Shown in pieces: positions 35,194 to 46,913 of a DNA stretch of 64,000 nucleotides. A program made the translations under genes and the position numbers. Origin of the DNA: Bryum argenteum (Eukaryota; Streptophyta; Bryopsida; Bryales; Bryaceae); NCBI GenBank assembly GCA_037043015.1, contig CM073327.1:16226727-16290726 (forward strand), written 5' to 3'. Each line of letters begins with the position of its first letter. Position 1 is the stretch's first letter. The notes under the pieces are model-generated. The model saw nothing but the letters and a program-made list of their open reading frames with translations, ran no database searches and was not told the origin of the DNA.

Positions 35194-35434
35194 CACTACT
35201 ACAATTTGAGAGAGTTTGCAACGTCCTCAAGTTTAGCAACGGGTTGGAACTTGCTTGAGCAACATTTTCAAGGAAATAAGCACCATTATTTTATCACCAA
35301 GCAACATTACTCATAATCAAGATGAAAATCTTACTCAAAACGTTCCAAATCGTTCCTGTTCCTAGACTTGAGCAACGTTTACACAAAAGCAACGTACGTT
35401 TGTAATGTTGCAGACCCCCTCTTTTCTAGTAGTG
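35194..35434. mobile_element. Short CACTA-type non-autonomous element (241 bp)
   Basis: Left end CACTACTACAATTTGAG, right end CTTTTCTAGTAGTG. The termini match over CACTACTA. Subterminal copies of AGCAAC and its complement occur repeatedly inside. The flanking trinucleotides are CCA and TCA, an imperfect 3-bp target duplication. No coding capacity. Confidence 0.65.
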
Positions 35435-35487
35435 TCAGCATATATGCTGATGAGATCGATTCAAGTCAATGACTTGATGTTTGTTAA

Positions 35488-36330
35488 CCCCTAAAGTTGA
35501 AAGCCCCCAAAACTGTCACAACTCCTCAAAACCACCCTCTTTCAATGCAAGATGAAAATTTTAAAGGTTCGACGTAATCTCAAGTATGTAACCGTAAGAT
35601 CTTGTACTTAACTTGTCCATGTATGTGTGTACCAAAACTTAGTTTGAAATTCCTTACCAATTGTGAGATCATTTCATTCAAAGTTGAAAAAAAAGTTTTT
35701 TTCCCTTGTTGCAAAATGGGTTCGAAGTTTTTTGTGAGCCCAAAAAACCAACTTCAAGAGTAAACTTGAAATGAGGCTCTTCAAGTTATTGTTCCTAAGT
35801 GAGTTAGGAACATGCCTATGCAATTTTTACCCTCATGCGACCCATAAAACATAAAGAAATGCTTGATTATTCACATGGAGGTATGTTGAAATTTAACTTC
35901 AAAGGCCCCTCTTTGACGATAAAAATGGCATGTGAAGAATAATCGGATGAAAGATCCAAACGGTGAAACTATGCCTTAAAACCTTATTTCCAAGTACAAA
36001 AAACAAAACTTGAAAAAAAGTAAAATCTCAATTTTTGGTGAATTTCTGAAGTTCCTGCGATCTTATTTGTTTTGGGCAGATTTTGAGAATAAACGAGCAT
36101 ATACCTCAGTTTGGGCAGTTTTGGGCAGATTTCAAATAGTGTTTTCAAACTTTGACCGTGAATATCTCCTAAAGTATGAGGAATTTTGGAGCATGAAATG
36201 ACTTTTCGGAAAGCTATGGAAAAACTCTTCAACCTGCATAAGGTTTCAATGTCAGACGAACTAAATATAGTATGTACGGGGCTGACCAGACTGCAAACGA
36301 CCCGATTCGGGCTCTTTTCGACTTTAGGGG
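35488..36330. mobile_element. Short TTAA-bounded element, best copy of its family (843 bp)
   Basis: TTAA at 35484-35487 and 36331-36334. Left end CCCCTAAAGTTGAAAG; right end in reverse complement CCCCTAAAGTCGAAAA. Internal sequence matches 27957-28776 and, inverted, 21560-22075. There is no transposase, so it would depend on one in trans, plausibly piggyBac-type from the TTAA target. Confidence 0.8.
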
Positions 36331-36700
36331 TTAACTTGAGACATTTGCCATTCTCTTTTTGAGTTCTTAGTACATATGTTTTATAGTCTTTGTACTTCTA
36401 AAGTAAGCTACTATACAAGTATGTGAAATTTTACTGGAAGTAGATCCGCATAGTTTGAAGTCGGAGTGCATACGCTTCTTTACCAATAATGTTGTTGTAA
36501 TCGATTTGACTGCGATTATTTATGGTGGAAGCGGCGTTGTCTTAGACATGTCATAGATGTACATCTCATGAAAATTGTGTGTGACAAGTGAATAGGAATT
36601 TTGTCTGACAAGACAACCCTGGGTGAAAGGCATGTCAAGTTATAATCACAGAGAAGGTGATACTTGATGAGCAATTCAAAGGCGCTATCTACCCTCAAAT

Positions 36701-36969
36701 TCCTTGAACCTCAATTCCGTTAAATTGGCACTATGCCATGTGCCATTTTGTCACACTAGATCTTACATTTGTGCTCATATAAAATGGTATATTCTGTAAT
36801 ATCACAATATTTTCTGTAATATCACTTCTTTATATACATTGTCACTCATTTTCCCTAATATCACCTTAAAATTCTGTTATATCACATGGTTTTTGAACTA
36901 CAGTTCAGAAAGTTGAGGTGTGCCATTTTATCGGAATAATGCCATTTTAACGGAATTGAGGTTCTTGGA
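36701..36969. mobile_element. MITE with 30-bp terminal inverted repeats
   Basis: 36701-36730 and 36940-36969 are inverted repeats matching at 27 of 30 positions, core AACCTCAATTCCGTTAAA. The interior repeats AATATCAC several times. A related copy lies in intron 4 of the dioxygenase. The family is not assigned. Confidence 0.75.
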
Positions 36970-38350
36970 CATAAGCTTTGTTATATCTGAAACCGCTATA
37001 CTATATCCATGTCTTTTCCAGACAACTTCGTATGTCAATAATGTGATAAACAATGTAGCCAAACTTCTACTTGTATACAAAAAATACACCCCAAACGACC
37101 ACTTTACAAATTATTGGTTCTTGTTTTTTTTTTCTTTTACAATGTCTATCCTAAGAAAGGCTAGTAGTCCTATATCACTCTTGCTATGTCCTATAGGCAT
37201 ACCATTGATCAACGGTAGCTCAAAGACAGACCATATTCACACCATCCCATAAGGTTACGGTGTTTATTTGCAGAACGTCTTAACTATCTAAGTAATTTTT
37301 CTTCCTCAATTTGTTCTATTTATTGATGCTTACAATGCATTTTAATCATTGCCCAAAGTTCTGTACACTTTTTGGAATGAAGCCAATCTTGAGAACGAGT
37401 TTTTTAAAAATACAAATTTGAGAGAATTTATGGAACAAATTCAATTGGGAGGAGGTAGTTTCTGGGAACATCCTCATAAGTTTCAAATTGACCAAATGTA
37501 ACCTTTCACTTATCTTATTTTTACCTACATCCTCATCCTTTACTTCAACGTCACTTTTTTTTACTCTTTTGAAGTAAAACTACTTAAAACACAACAACAT
37601 TGTCAACATTATTCTTGAAAATTCCCAAGTTGACCTTTTGTAGCAATTGAGCAGGGAATCAATCATATGTACCTTCATAAACAATCGAATTGAAGCCTCC
37701 AAGCATAAACATCAACTCCCTAAGATCACACAAATTTATCCTATAATCAAGTATTCTTCATATTAATTGATAAATTTCATTGTGCTCATTGCATTTAATT
37801 ATAGGAATTTAGGTAGTCTACACACTTCTTGCATATTTCCATTTTCAATACTCTGTACTTTATAAATTAGTCTCGTAAAGAAATACAGTCAAGAACCATT
37901 CAAAAAATCCAAATAGGTATGTACGTTGTCAAAAGACTACTAAATCAACAATTAAAATTACAATATTAACATATCAAAAAATACATAATATAATTTTTGA
38001 TTGGGTCAACAAACACATACCAAATTATATTTAACATAAGACCTATACAAGATCATAGTATCAATATAACAATCTCATTTACTATTAATACCTCCATAAT
38101 CAGCACAAAGTGAATTATAAATGGTTCAAAAACTTCTCATTAGATTATTTTAAAATGAATGAACATAAACCTCAATACTTATTATTATTTTAATAATGAT
38201 TATGATTACTTTTAAATATTTTTTCCGCAAAAAGAAATGTCAATGTTAGCACTTAAGGAACCCTAAGCCCACTCACGTCATGAAAGGTGGAGAAGATGGG
38301 ACATGGCGACATGCTTATCCTCCCCGTGAGTGATTCGCCGCGTGGATGTC

Positions 38351-38554
38351 AGCGTGGTTTCGAGCGTGGTTACGAGTGCGATTTCGGGGGTGGTTTCGAG
38401 CTCAGTTTCGAACCCAGATTCGAGCGTGGTTTCAAGCGCTGTTCTGAGCGTGGTTTCAAGCGCTGTTCTGAGCGTGGTGTCAAGCGCGGTTTTAAGCTCG
38501 GTGTTTAGCGTTGTTGGAAGCGTGGTTCACTGCCTGGTGTACAGCGAGGTTTTG
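38351..38554 (+). repeat. 12-bp minisatellite, 17 units
   Basis: Units of 12 bp based on AGCGTGGTTTCG run without gaps from 38351 to 38554. Because 12 is a multiple of 3, the array is open in two frames: one reads ERGFKRCSERG-like, the other VVSSAVLSV-like. GC is much higher than in the flanks. I do not claim a protein. Confidence 0.85.
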
Positions 38555-38947
38555 TTGTCCACCGAGAATCATTCTACAGGTTTTGGAGGTATTCTTTACT
38601 CACACTTGACTGTACTGTAGATAGATGAGAGAGATAGATAAAAACTCCAATCCTTTTTGAGGATCGGCGTGATTAGAGTGTCTATTCGTCATGCCAACGA
38701 CCGAAAGCCCACCGGACAAGACTGTACTGTACTGGAAGTGATGGTAAGGACGAGATGCACGATCGACTAAAAGATACTACTGACCCATGTCTCGATAAGC
38801 CCAATTGCACGTAACAGTGGTTGAGAGAATCACCAGACACTCAGATTCTTATCAGATTCCTAGATTCATATAGAAGGACATGCAGTACAATGGAGATTAT
38901 CATTGACAATGATCAAAGCAACACTGAAATGGAGTAAGTTATGTTCA

Positions 38948-39322
38948 CCCTTAAACGCCCATGGGGTCTGGAACAGGCAGCCCAAAATTGAATCACAACA
39001 TCTTCTCGACTTGGGCATCATGAATAGTGCACTTTTTGAATGAATGAATGACCTTGGGCTGCATGAATCAACCAATGAGTGATGAGCTTGCAACCTCCCA
39101 CAAGGTTATGTACAACCCCAACCTGCCTACCTACCACAATCCTTTCAAAGCATAAAATCACTCATACAATTTGTGATTTGAATTGTTAAATTTCACTTTT
39201 TGAATACATCGTAAGAAGATGATCAGTTGGACATCAAAATATAAGTGAAAAGTTGAGTACACTGCGAGAGTTGAGATTTTATTCGAAAATATGCCACTCA
39301 AGCTTGCTTGGGCATGTAAGAG
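38948..39322. mobile_element. Short TTAA-type element of the family that hosts the piggyBac insertion
   Basis: Left end CCCTTAAACGCCC preceded by TTCA; right end reverse complement CTCTTACATGCCC followed by TTAA at 39323-39326. The termini match at 10 of 13. Its first 160 bp match 5744-5890. Confidence 0.55.
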
Positions 39323-40144
39323 TTAAAGTGTTATCACATTATACGAATAGGGTTTGCTATAACTTCTTACTCTTGATTATTTACTTAGCATCAAGAGAAT
39401 AAATATCTACTCTAATTCATTGAGAGAGTGACAATCTTGTGTATGAAGTGGGTAAATTCTTTGATCAAAGTTAATTACTGTGGTTAAGATTAAGTATTTT
39501 CCTTGCAAAGAAAGAAAAAACCATCCATCCACCCTGATGCAAATATTCATCCATTACACACTGTTCCTGATTGGTCAGAGATGACTGTAGCAAACTGACA
39601 GAAGGATAAGTCTGAAGTGGCGCTTTTTCACAGGCGGAGGGCCCAAGGCTGACCCCGCCAATTTTGAAATTATGGGCTGCTGGCCCGCCACCCAGCCTCC
39701 TTCCTGCCAGTCCCTCAGGCCGGACGAAATCGAAGAATCAACGTGATTCCTGCTTACGGTGATATGCGTTTTTCTTCATCTTCGTAGGCAAAGGAAGAGA
39801 AGGGAAGCCGCTTCGATCGATCACTTCCTCGAACGATCGCATTCGAGCTCGTCTTCGATCGATCATACTTAAGGCATTCCCTCAATACAATCTAACGTTG
39901 TTTCGATCCATTGATTGGGCTTCCTGCATTCGTTTCTTGCTAGATCGAGGTACCAATGTCGCTTCGCAGTGCTCTGTTTTCGTATTAACATTCTTCCCCC
40001 GTTTCCCATGCAGCTCCGGGTATCTATTGATACATATACCGTATAAAAGTATCGTGGAATATTTTGGCTTGGAGACGCGAGGCTAGGGTTTAGAGTTGCT
40101 GATCCGATCGATTGAGAGGGAATAATAGGCAGAGGGAGTGATCG

Positions 40145-43100
40145 ATGGCGGCTTCCTCGTGCGGCGCTACATTTTCAGTGCGGTCCTCTGCACAATCATC
40201 ATGTCTTACCACCACCAGACGTAGCCGCGACATAGGATCGGTGTTTCTGAGTACGAAACTCTCACCGAAGGCTGTGAAGGCTGTGAAGTCGCAGAACGTT
40301 CATCGCATTGTTGCCTCCGCAGGTCAGTGAAGCGTTTTTCTCAGATTCCATGTGTAGAATGTTCACTTTGAGTATGTAATAGGATTGATCGTACATTCGC
40401 AAGGCTTTTAGTTTTCGATAAATGAGCATCTCTATAATGACGTTCTAGAGTATCCTGCGTACTTGCAACTTTTAAACCCGAGGTAGTCAGATCGGATCGA
40501 GAGGTTGGAGTATATATTCAAGTATGGCAGAATGTGGAGGTTGCCACTTATAAAAGTTCTATGATGCCAATAAACGCCAGAGTTAGGGCCACGGTCGGGT
40601 GCAGTCCGCAGGGGTAAAGTGCATTGGAAGGTGCCCGTGCATTTTGTCGAGTGCCCGTGTTTAATGGTCTTGTCAAAAGCACTCTCTTTTTCCCTTTCCA
40701 TGAACTGTAGAAGAATGACGTATTATTGTGCTACCTGAAAAGAGGGACGTAATCATAGTGTCTCTAGCTGTGATAGACGTTGCCTCTGCTCTTAGTGGCT
40801 TCGCAAGGTCCTTCAGTACCCGGACAGTGATTTACCAGGTCCTTCAGAGGAGGTAGGATAATCATGGCATCGTTACCGAGGTGTGATAGTTTTGAGCTAC
40901 TGTTCAGCGAGGTGGACCTGGATGATGTACGTTGCAGGTACTAGTGACTTGGTCGTCTGCTTCGGAGAGCTTCTTATTGACTTCGTACCTACGTCCGGAG
41001 GGCTCTCCCTTGCTGACGCTCCTGCATTTAAGAAGGCTCCAGGAGGTGCACCTGCTAATGTTGCGTGTGGGATAGCCAAGCTTGGTGGGAACGCTGCCTT
41101 CGTTGGAAAGGTTTGTCATCTCACTCAATTGCATGTAGAATATTCTATACAAAACCGTTCCTCGTTCTCGTTCTGCTCTTTCCTCTTGCGATTCATTTCG
41201 CAGAAAGTGCCACTGTCCACGGGTCCCATCTCAGCCTCATAATCAACACAGAGCTACGGCCATCCAAAATTTTCTCAGAAGTGGACATGTTTGAGGGTCA
41301 CATTATTTTAGCTTACAAAGAGCCACTGCTTTGTGTTGTGGACTTCTGGTGTTATTAAATTGGCGTGGGTTCTCATAATGAAGATCATCGATACGATATT
41401 GATGAGGCTCTTCTGTACTTGTGATTTTTCAAAATGTGCACTCTACGTTTGATTGTAGTTTTGCTTCAGAAATCGTAGCGGTGGCGGAGAGGAGACATTG
41501 ATTCTCACTTACATTTGGTCTCAGGGCTAGCCAGTTTTCTCATTAAGGTTCCTAATTCCTATATAAGACAAGCTTTTGGCATTCAATTGCAAACTATGGG
41601 TCCAATCTGAATCACTATCGCACTCCTGAGATTCTAGAGTTTTCGTGGGCTGTAGGTTGGCGATGACGAATTCGGATACATGCTTGCGGATGTGCTCAAG
41701 GAACAGAAGGTGGAAACGAGGGGTATTAGGTTTGATAATCAGGCCAGAACCGCCCTAGCATTCGTTACCCTCAAGGCTGATGGGGAGCGAGAGTTTATGT
41801 TCTACCGCAACCCTAGTGCCGACATGCTCTTCGAAATACCTGAGCTCGATACCGACCTATTAAAGCAGGTACAACGGGATCATAATCTTGTGGTATGATT
41901 GTGGCTTGTGGTTTTCAAAAAGTGCACCATTGTGAAGATGTTGCTCGTGTCAATTTCAGGCGGCCATCTTTCACTATGGTTCCATCAGCTTGATCGTGGA
42001 GCCATCTCGCTCAACTCATTTGGAGGCAATGAATATTGCCAGGGAGGCTGGTGCTTTATTGTCGTATGACCCGAATCTCCGACTGCCTTTGTGGCCATCT
42101 GCTGCTGCCGCCAAAGAGGGCATCTTTTCGATTTTTGATCAAGCCGACATTATTAAGGTTTTTGGCGTGACCATGATACTTGATGTATATTTATCGTGAT
42201 TTGCAATGTTGCTATGTGAAAGGAAGCTGGCTTTTATGATCTTCAAGCTCTTTCTTCTCGCACTTCTTCAGCTGCTTGTACTCGTTTTCTTTCTCAGGGG
42301 TTTTAGGCTGTCCTGTTTTTACAGAATGTGTTTAATTGCGCAAGATTTGCTCCCTTCCCGTTGGCAACAAATCTACAGTGAATCTGTTACTGTCCAAGTC
42401 TGTTAAAGACTTCCACATTTCGAGATTGTTAAGCTGGCAAGTAAAATTGGGTCTGACTTTCACTATATGAGATTTATCGTGTGAGGCTGTTTGATCTTGT
42501 AGGTCAGCGATGAGGAGGTTATTTTTCTCACGGGTGGCGATCCTAAGGATGATGCTGGCAACATGAAGCTAATGGAACGTGCACCTCGGTGCAAGTTGAT
42601 GCTGGTGACTGAGGGTGGGGAGGGGTGTCGTTATTACACACCGGTATATATTCTTACCGAAGCACTCAGTCCATGAACGTATTGATTGCAATAACTTACG
42701 ACATTATTCTTCTGATATGAAACATAAACCATCGTTGTTATAGATCTCCTATAGCAGATGCTCTGTACAGTTGCAAGGTGACTCTGATTGTAGAGCTTTT
42801 ACTGCTTCACGGTCTCAGTTGATATTAGATTATTAGCGTTGTTTTGACGTTTTGACTCATACAAATGCAGAGATTCCATGGCCAAGTGGCGGGCCTGAAG
42901 GTTCAGACTGTTGACACCACCGGGGCTGGTGATGCGTTTTGTGCTGGCCTCTTGAGCCAGCTTGCGCAATCCCCAGACATAATCGAGGTAAGAGCATACG
43001 TAGCTTCTACAAACTGGCTACGTCTGTTATGGTTTTCGGCATTACGTTTGCCTTTCTCTCCAAAAACTGTGACTAAGCAAGATGTTGGGTGACGTAGGAT

Positions 43101-43238
43101 GAGGCTAAGTTGCGCGAAGCTTTGACGTTTGCAAATGCATGTGGAGCAATTACTACTACTGAGAGAGGAGCCATTCCATCGCTTCCAGATAAAGAGACTG
43201 TCTTGAGGCTTTTGAGTAAAACTCAGATCCATGTTTAA
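40145..43238 (+). CDS. FRK: Plastid-type fructokinase (pfkB family), seven exons
   Basis: Exons 40145-40322, 40938-41110, 41656-41868, 41960-42157, 42503-42643, 42871-42987 and 43098-43238 join in frame to 386 residues. Residues 1-60 are rich in Ser, Thr, Arg and Lys with no acidic cluster, as in a chloroplast transit peptide. The kinase starts at [15 protein letters not shown], with the sugar-binding [16 protein letters not shown] block, and has the pfkB signature DTTGAGDAF with the catalytic Asp322. It phosphorylates fructose to fructose 6-phosphate with ATP, feeding plastid starch synthesis and glycolysis. All introns are GT-AG and all motifs are intact, so the gene appears functional. ATG 40145 is chosen because it opens the transit peptide frame; the cytosolic FRK form would lack this extension. 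Confidence 0.93.
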
Positions 43239-44671
43239 TCTGTTGAAAATCTATTAACCAGAGTCACTTATTTCTTTTATTCATAACAAAAGGACCAGGT
43301 AGAGTGATTCTTGAAAGTCATATATCTACTGTCTTCGGCTTTGTAGCCGATATCTTCTCTATAGGTAGTTCAGGGTATTAATAAGTCCTAAGTGCTCTTG
43401 GTTATGCTCCATATTCTGAGAAGGAGAGTTCTTTCTTTGTGCCAGTTGACATTGATTGTCGACTGACACTGTAATTCCTAATTTCCAGTTATAAGCCGTT
43501 TTTTTCTCGGGGGTTCGGTTTATGACCTTTCAATATCTCTTCTTTTCGGTTTCTCATTTATCCTTCTCCATTTGGAGATAGTTAGCTTACTGTACGCTTC
43601 ACGCATACCAACGCTGAGCTTCAGTCTAACTTTGGGAAGTTCAGGTTTGACAAGATGGAAGGCTACAGCGTCTAATAAGGTAAAGGAGCCACGGTAATTG
43701 AACCAGCTAATGTTTTAGCGAGATTTTACATCAAGTGCATTTGTGCCCTCCAGGAAAACCATCCCATGTGTTGGTGTCAACTGCGGATCCCTCATGGCAA
43801 GGGTATGAAAAGTGGAGATATCGAAACTCGAATTCAAGCTTGTGAAGAATGGATTTAGTCTCTTCTTCAGCAGAGTATTCGTCTTAGTAAGTGAAAAAAC
43901 ATCTCCAGGCCAAAGTCTGTGCTTCCAACCTCTATATACAGAATCTGCTTTTAACTTTCTAATACAGAATGTGCTTTCAACTTTCTTTGTAATTATGTTA
44001 ATTTCATCTTCAGGAAAAGTTTTGCTGAGGTAAGACTGCTAGATTGGAAATATCGAACAGTCTTCCAAAGTAGTGGCTTCAGTTTTGTTACGTTCTTCAA
44101 GTGTGCTCTAGTTAATATCCATTCTTCTGAGGTTCACTCGGAATAAAGTACTCGTAGAGCACTGCAGGCTAATTCCTCTTGCAGGCTAATTCCTCTTCAA
44201 GACTGGACCTATTAGGGAGTGAACTCTGATTTCGGGACAGTACTTTTACCTGTGCATGTAACAGACTCATTATAGCAATCATCTTGATACTAACTTTGGT
44301 ATGGTTTTAAGAGACGTTTGAATTTATAGTATTGTCTGGAGATCTGTCTTTATGACCTCAAGCGTGAAATGCATGTGACATGGTACAATTTTGTAGTATG
44401 TCGATCACATGCAAGTCCTTTTTGGGCGATATGATGTATATTAGCAGAATCTTTTACAATGACCTTGACCGTGAGAAGAATTCTTTGAAATTTTCAGGAA
44501 TTTTATGAATGACCTTTACCATGCCTTGACTCACTTTTTTTGGCCTACTGTTGTCAGATTCTGGATAGAAATGACTTGGATCTCCAGAGTTTATAATTCC
44601 AGTGGAACCCGGATGACTTGGATTAAGTTGTGAAGTAAGGAAATTAACATGAAATGAAATCCAGGATGATC
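43239..44671. other. 3' flank of fructokinase and spacer
   Basis: No gene recognised. Contains a tandem GCAGGCTAATTCCTCTT pair near 44164-44196. A polyadenylation site for the fructokinase transcript presumably lies in the first few hundred bases but was not assigned. Confidence 0.4.
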
Positions 44672-46913
44672 CTTTGTTGAATATGACGCATTTGAATGAA
44701 TTTTTTAGTGTATGGATACTTTGTGTATGGGTTCTCAATAACTTCGTGAAAGGTTGAGATGAAATTACCATCATTCCATGTTTTGAATGTTTGTGTCCAT
44801 ATGAAGGTAAAAAGTTCAACTGTGGAGAACTCACCTACACCAATCTTACATAATTTTTATTGTGTCTATTACAATACTGCTGACTTTGGTTGAAAACATA
44901 TATTTTGAAAAGTGAAGCTACCATTAAAACTTGACTTATTTTCAGATGGAGAGATTAATTTTTTTATCTTTTAGATTTATCAGCAAAGGCATGAGGGGTA
45001 GCCTCTTTCTTTTGAACATGTTTTTTAATGTCTCAATATATTCTTTTCTTTTTATTACAGGTAAAAAGCCTTAAAGAAGAGCGGGCTTCCAATAACATGC
45101 TCTTCACGGTGATTCACTTATTTTTGTTATCGTATGATTTGATATTAGAAGTTAAACATATTGTGTTAGATCATACGGTTTGGTCATGCGGAATTGGGCG
45201 TTGACCAAAGAAAGTAGTGAAAATATTCAAACTTTGAGGTGTAATTCAAGTGTCTTTAGGTTGTCAACAAACAAACGAAAATTTAATTCAAAATTTAAAA
45301 AACAAAATAATTAGTAGAGGTTGACATAGTGTACACCTTGATAGGATTTCCTATATCTTGAATTCAACATATCAATTATTGGTGAGTTTGCAAACCAAGG
45401 GTGTATGAGATTTACAACGATGGTGATTAATCTGGTGAACAAAATCAATTTTTGGAATTAAATAGCCATGGCTAAGAAACACAACGTGCTCCACCATCAA
45501 AACATCCTTTTGTTTGACTTTCATCAGAAGAATCAATAATGGCAAGTTATAACTTGCAGCAAATAACTTTTGGCATTCAAATAACAATATCTTAGAAAAT
45601 TAGAAATAAAAAACCTTTCTCAGGAGGGAATTTTAAGGCAAAACTACTTTTATGTGTGAACAAAGAGCCTACAAAAGTTTAGCTTGAGCTTGATCACATC
45701 CCAAAGCCAATTTCTCAAAATGAATTCAAACCTAGCTCATGCTAGCTCCTACGAGCTGAAGCTTCTATAAAGTACTCATGAATTTTCCTATAACTTCCCC
45801 AAGCCCACAAGAGATTAGTTTATATCATGCCTAAAAGCTAGTCGTGAAAAGGGTAAGGATTGCACATGAGTGTAAATATTGAGTTTTAAACCCCTCAAGA
45901 AAATACTATTTAGGTTAGAATGGGAGCTGCGGGTATAATTTTCCGTTAAATTCTCCAAAATGACCTTGGAGGACTCCAAAATAAATATCCTTATCGTTAG
46001 TCACAAAGCATCGTTAATGACCTTGTCCTAACATTCTCTTGTTCAACTAATTTTAAGACTCTAAGTAGATACAAAGTCGCGGATAATTGAAATATACTCC
46101 CAAAATCATTTCCTCCTCTCACAAACAAAAGAGTGGGGTGTTGTACACCAAAAAGGCGCCACACGGACCCCTCGTACAAACAAAACAAATGAGTAACAAA
46201 AGCAATCGAAAAGCATGAGACTCCTCCTCGGTCGCTACTTTTCAGGCTTTCGCACCAGTTGGTTCAACTCCTCACTCCCTCCGCCCTTCTCAATACTCAT
46301 TGCCATCACTCCCCCCTCGATCCGCTTCTTATAGATCACTTCTGTGCCATGATAGATCACCACGCAGGATTCAAGGGTTTTGAGTTCTTATTTATTTTTT
46401 TCTTCTCAAAAATTTATTTGGAGGATGTGAACAACAGATCCACAATGAGAGAAGAGTTGTTGTAAGTGAGTGACGATTTAGCAGCGATGGCGCTGTTCTA
46501 CAACAACGACAACAACAACAATCTTAGTCCGTTGCCCTTACAGCAACCTCGTTGGAAAGAGCCCCTTGGTCGCTGAAACTCGTCCTCTGCTCGTCATCGT
46601 CCTACTTACCTCTTACTCCTGCTCGTTGGAGGTACTACTCAAACGATCTCTCGCTTATCGAGCTCAGCTCTTTCCTTTCAAATTCTTACAAATGCGGAGT
46701 GAATGTAGAGTGTTTGATTGTCGGAGTTGCGCAATCTTTTGCTATTGAATTCTCAAAATCTGTTGTGGTATCATGTTGAGGAATTAAATGTATGGCGGAT
46801 CTGATGAAGGTGAATTCACTTTTGGTGCAGGGCTTGTACTTTTAGCAGGGTTCGTAGGATTAGTATGGCATTCCAATCCCTCACTACACGCGGCGAGTAT
46901 CCTAGGGTTTTGT
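44672..46913. repeat. Tandem segmental duplication, upstream unit
   Basis: It is collinear with 46914-49200: shared blocks include CATATGAAGGTAAAAAGTTC, AGGCATGAGGG, AGCCTCTTTCTTTTGAACAT, GCTTGAGCTTGATCACAT, CGCCACACGGACCCCTCGTA and the GAUT exons 1 and 2. The units meet at GTTGAATATGA near 46911, a phrase also present at the start of this unit (44674). Confidence 0.85.
46487..46892 (+). pseudogene. Dead copy of GAUT exons 1 and 2
   Basis: 46487-46631 and 46831-46892 equal exons 1 and 2 of the GAUT gene in length (145 and 62 bp) and position. Codon 30 is TGA where the live copy has CGA, a C-to-T change. The donor after exon 2 is GC (GGCGAG) where the live copy has GT. No exons 3 to 5 follow within the unit, so it cannot make the enzyme. 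Confidence 0.9.

Larger units (their letters stand above)
34370..40144. other. Spacer between dioxygenase and fructokinase genes
   Basis: No gene recognised. It holds several short mobile elements and a 12-bp minisatellite, listed separately. 37260-38250 is plain AT-rich sequence. 39560-40140 is the likely promoter and 5' leader region of the fructokinase gene, rich in GATCGATC-type sequence; no clear TATA box was assigned. Confidence 0.5.
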
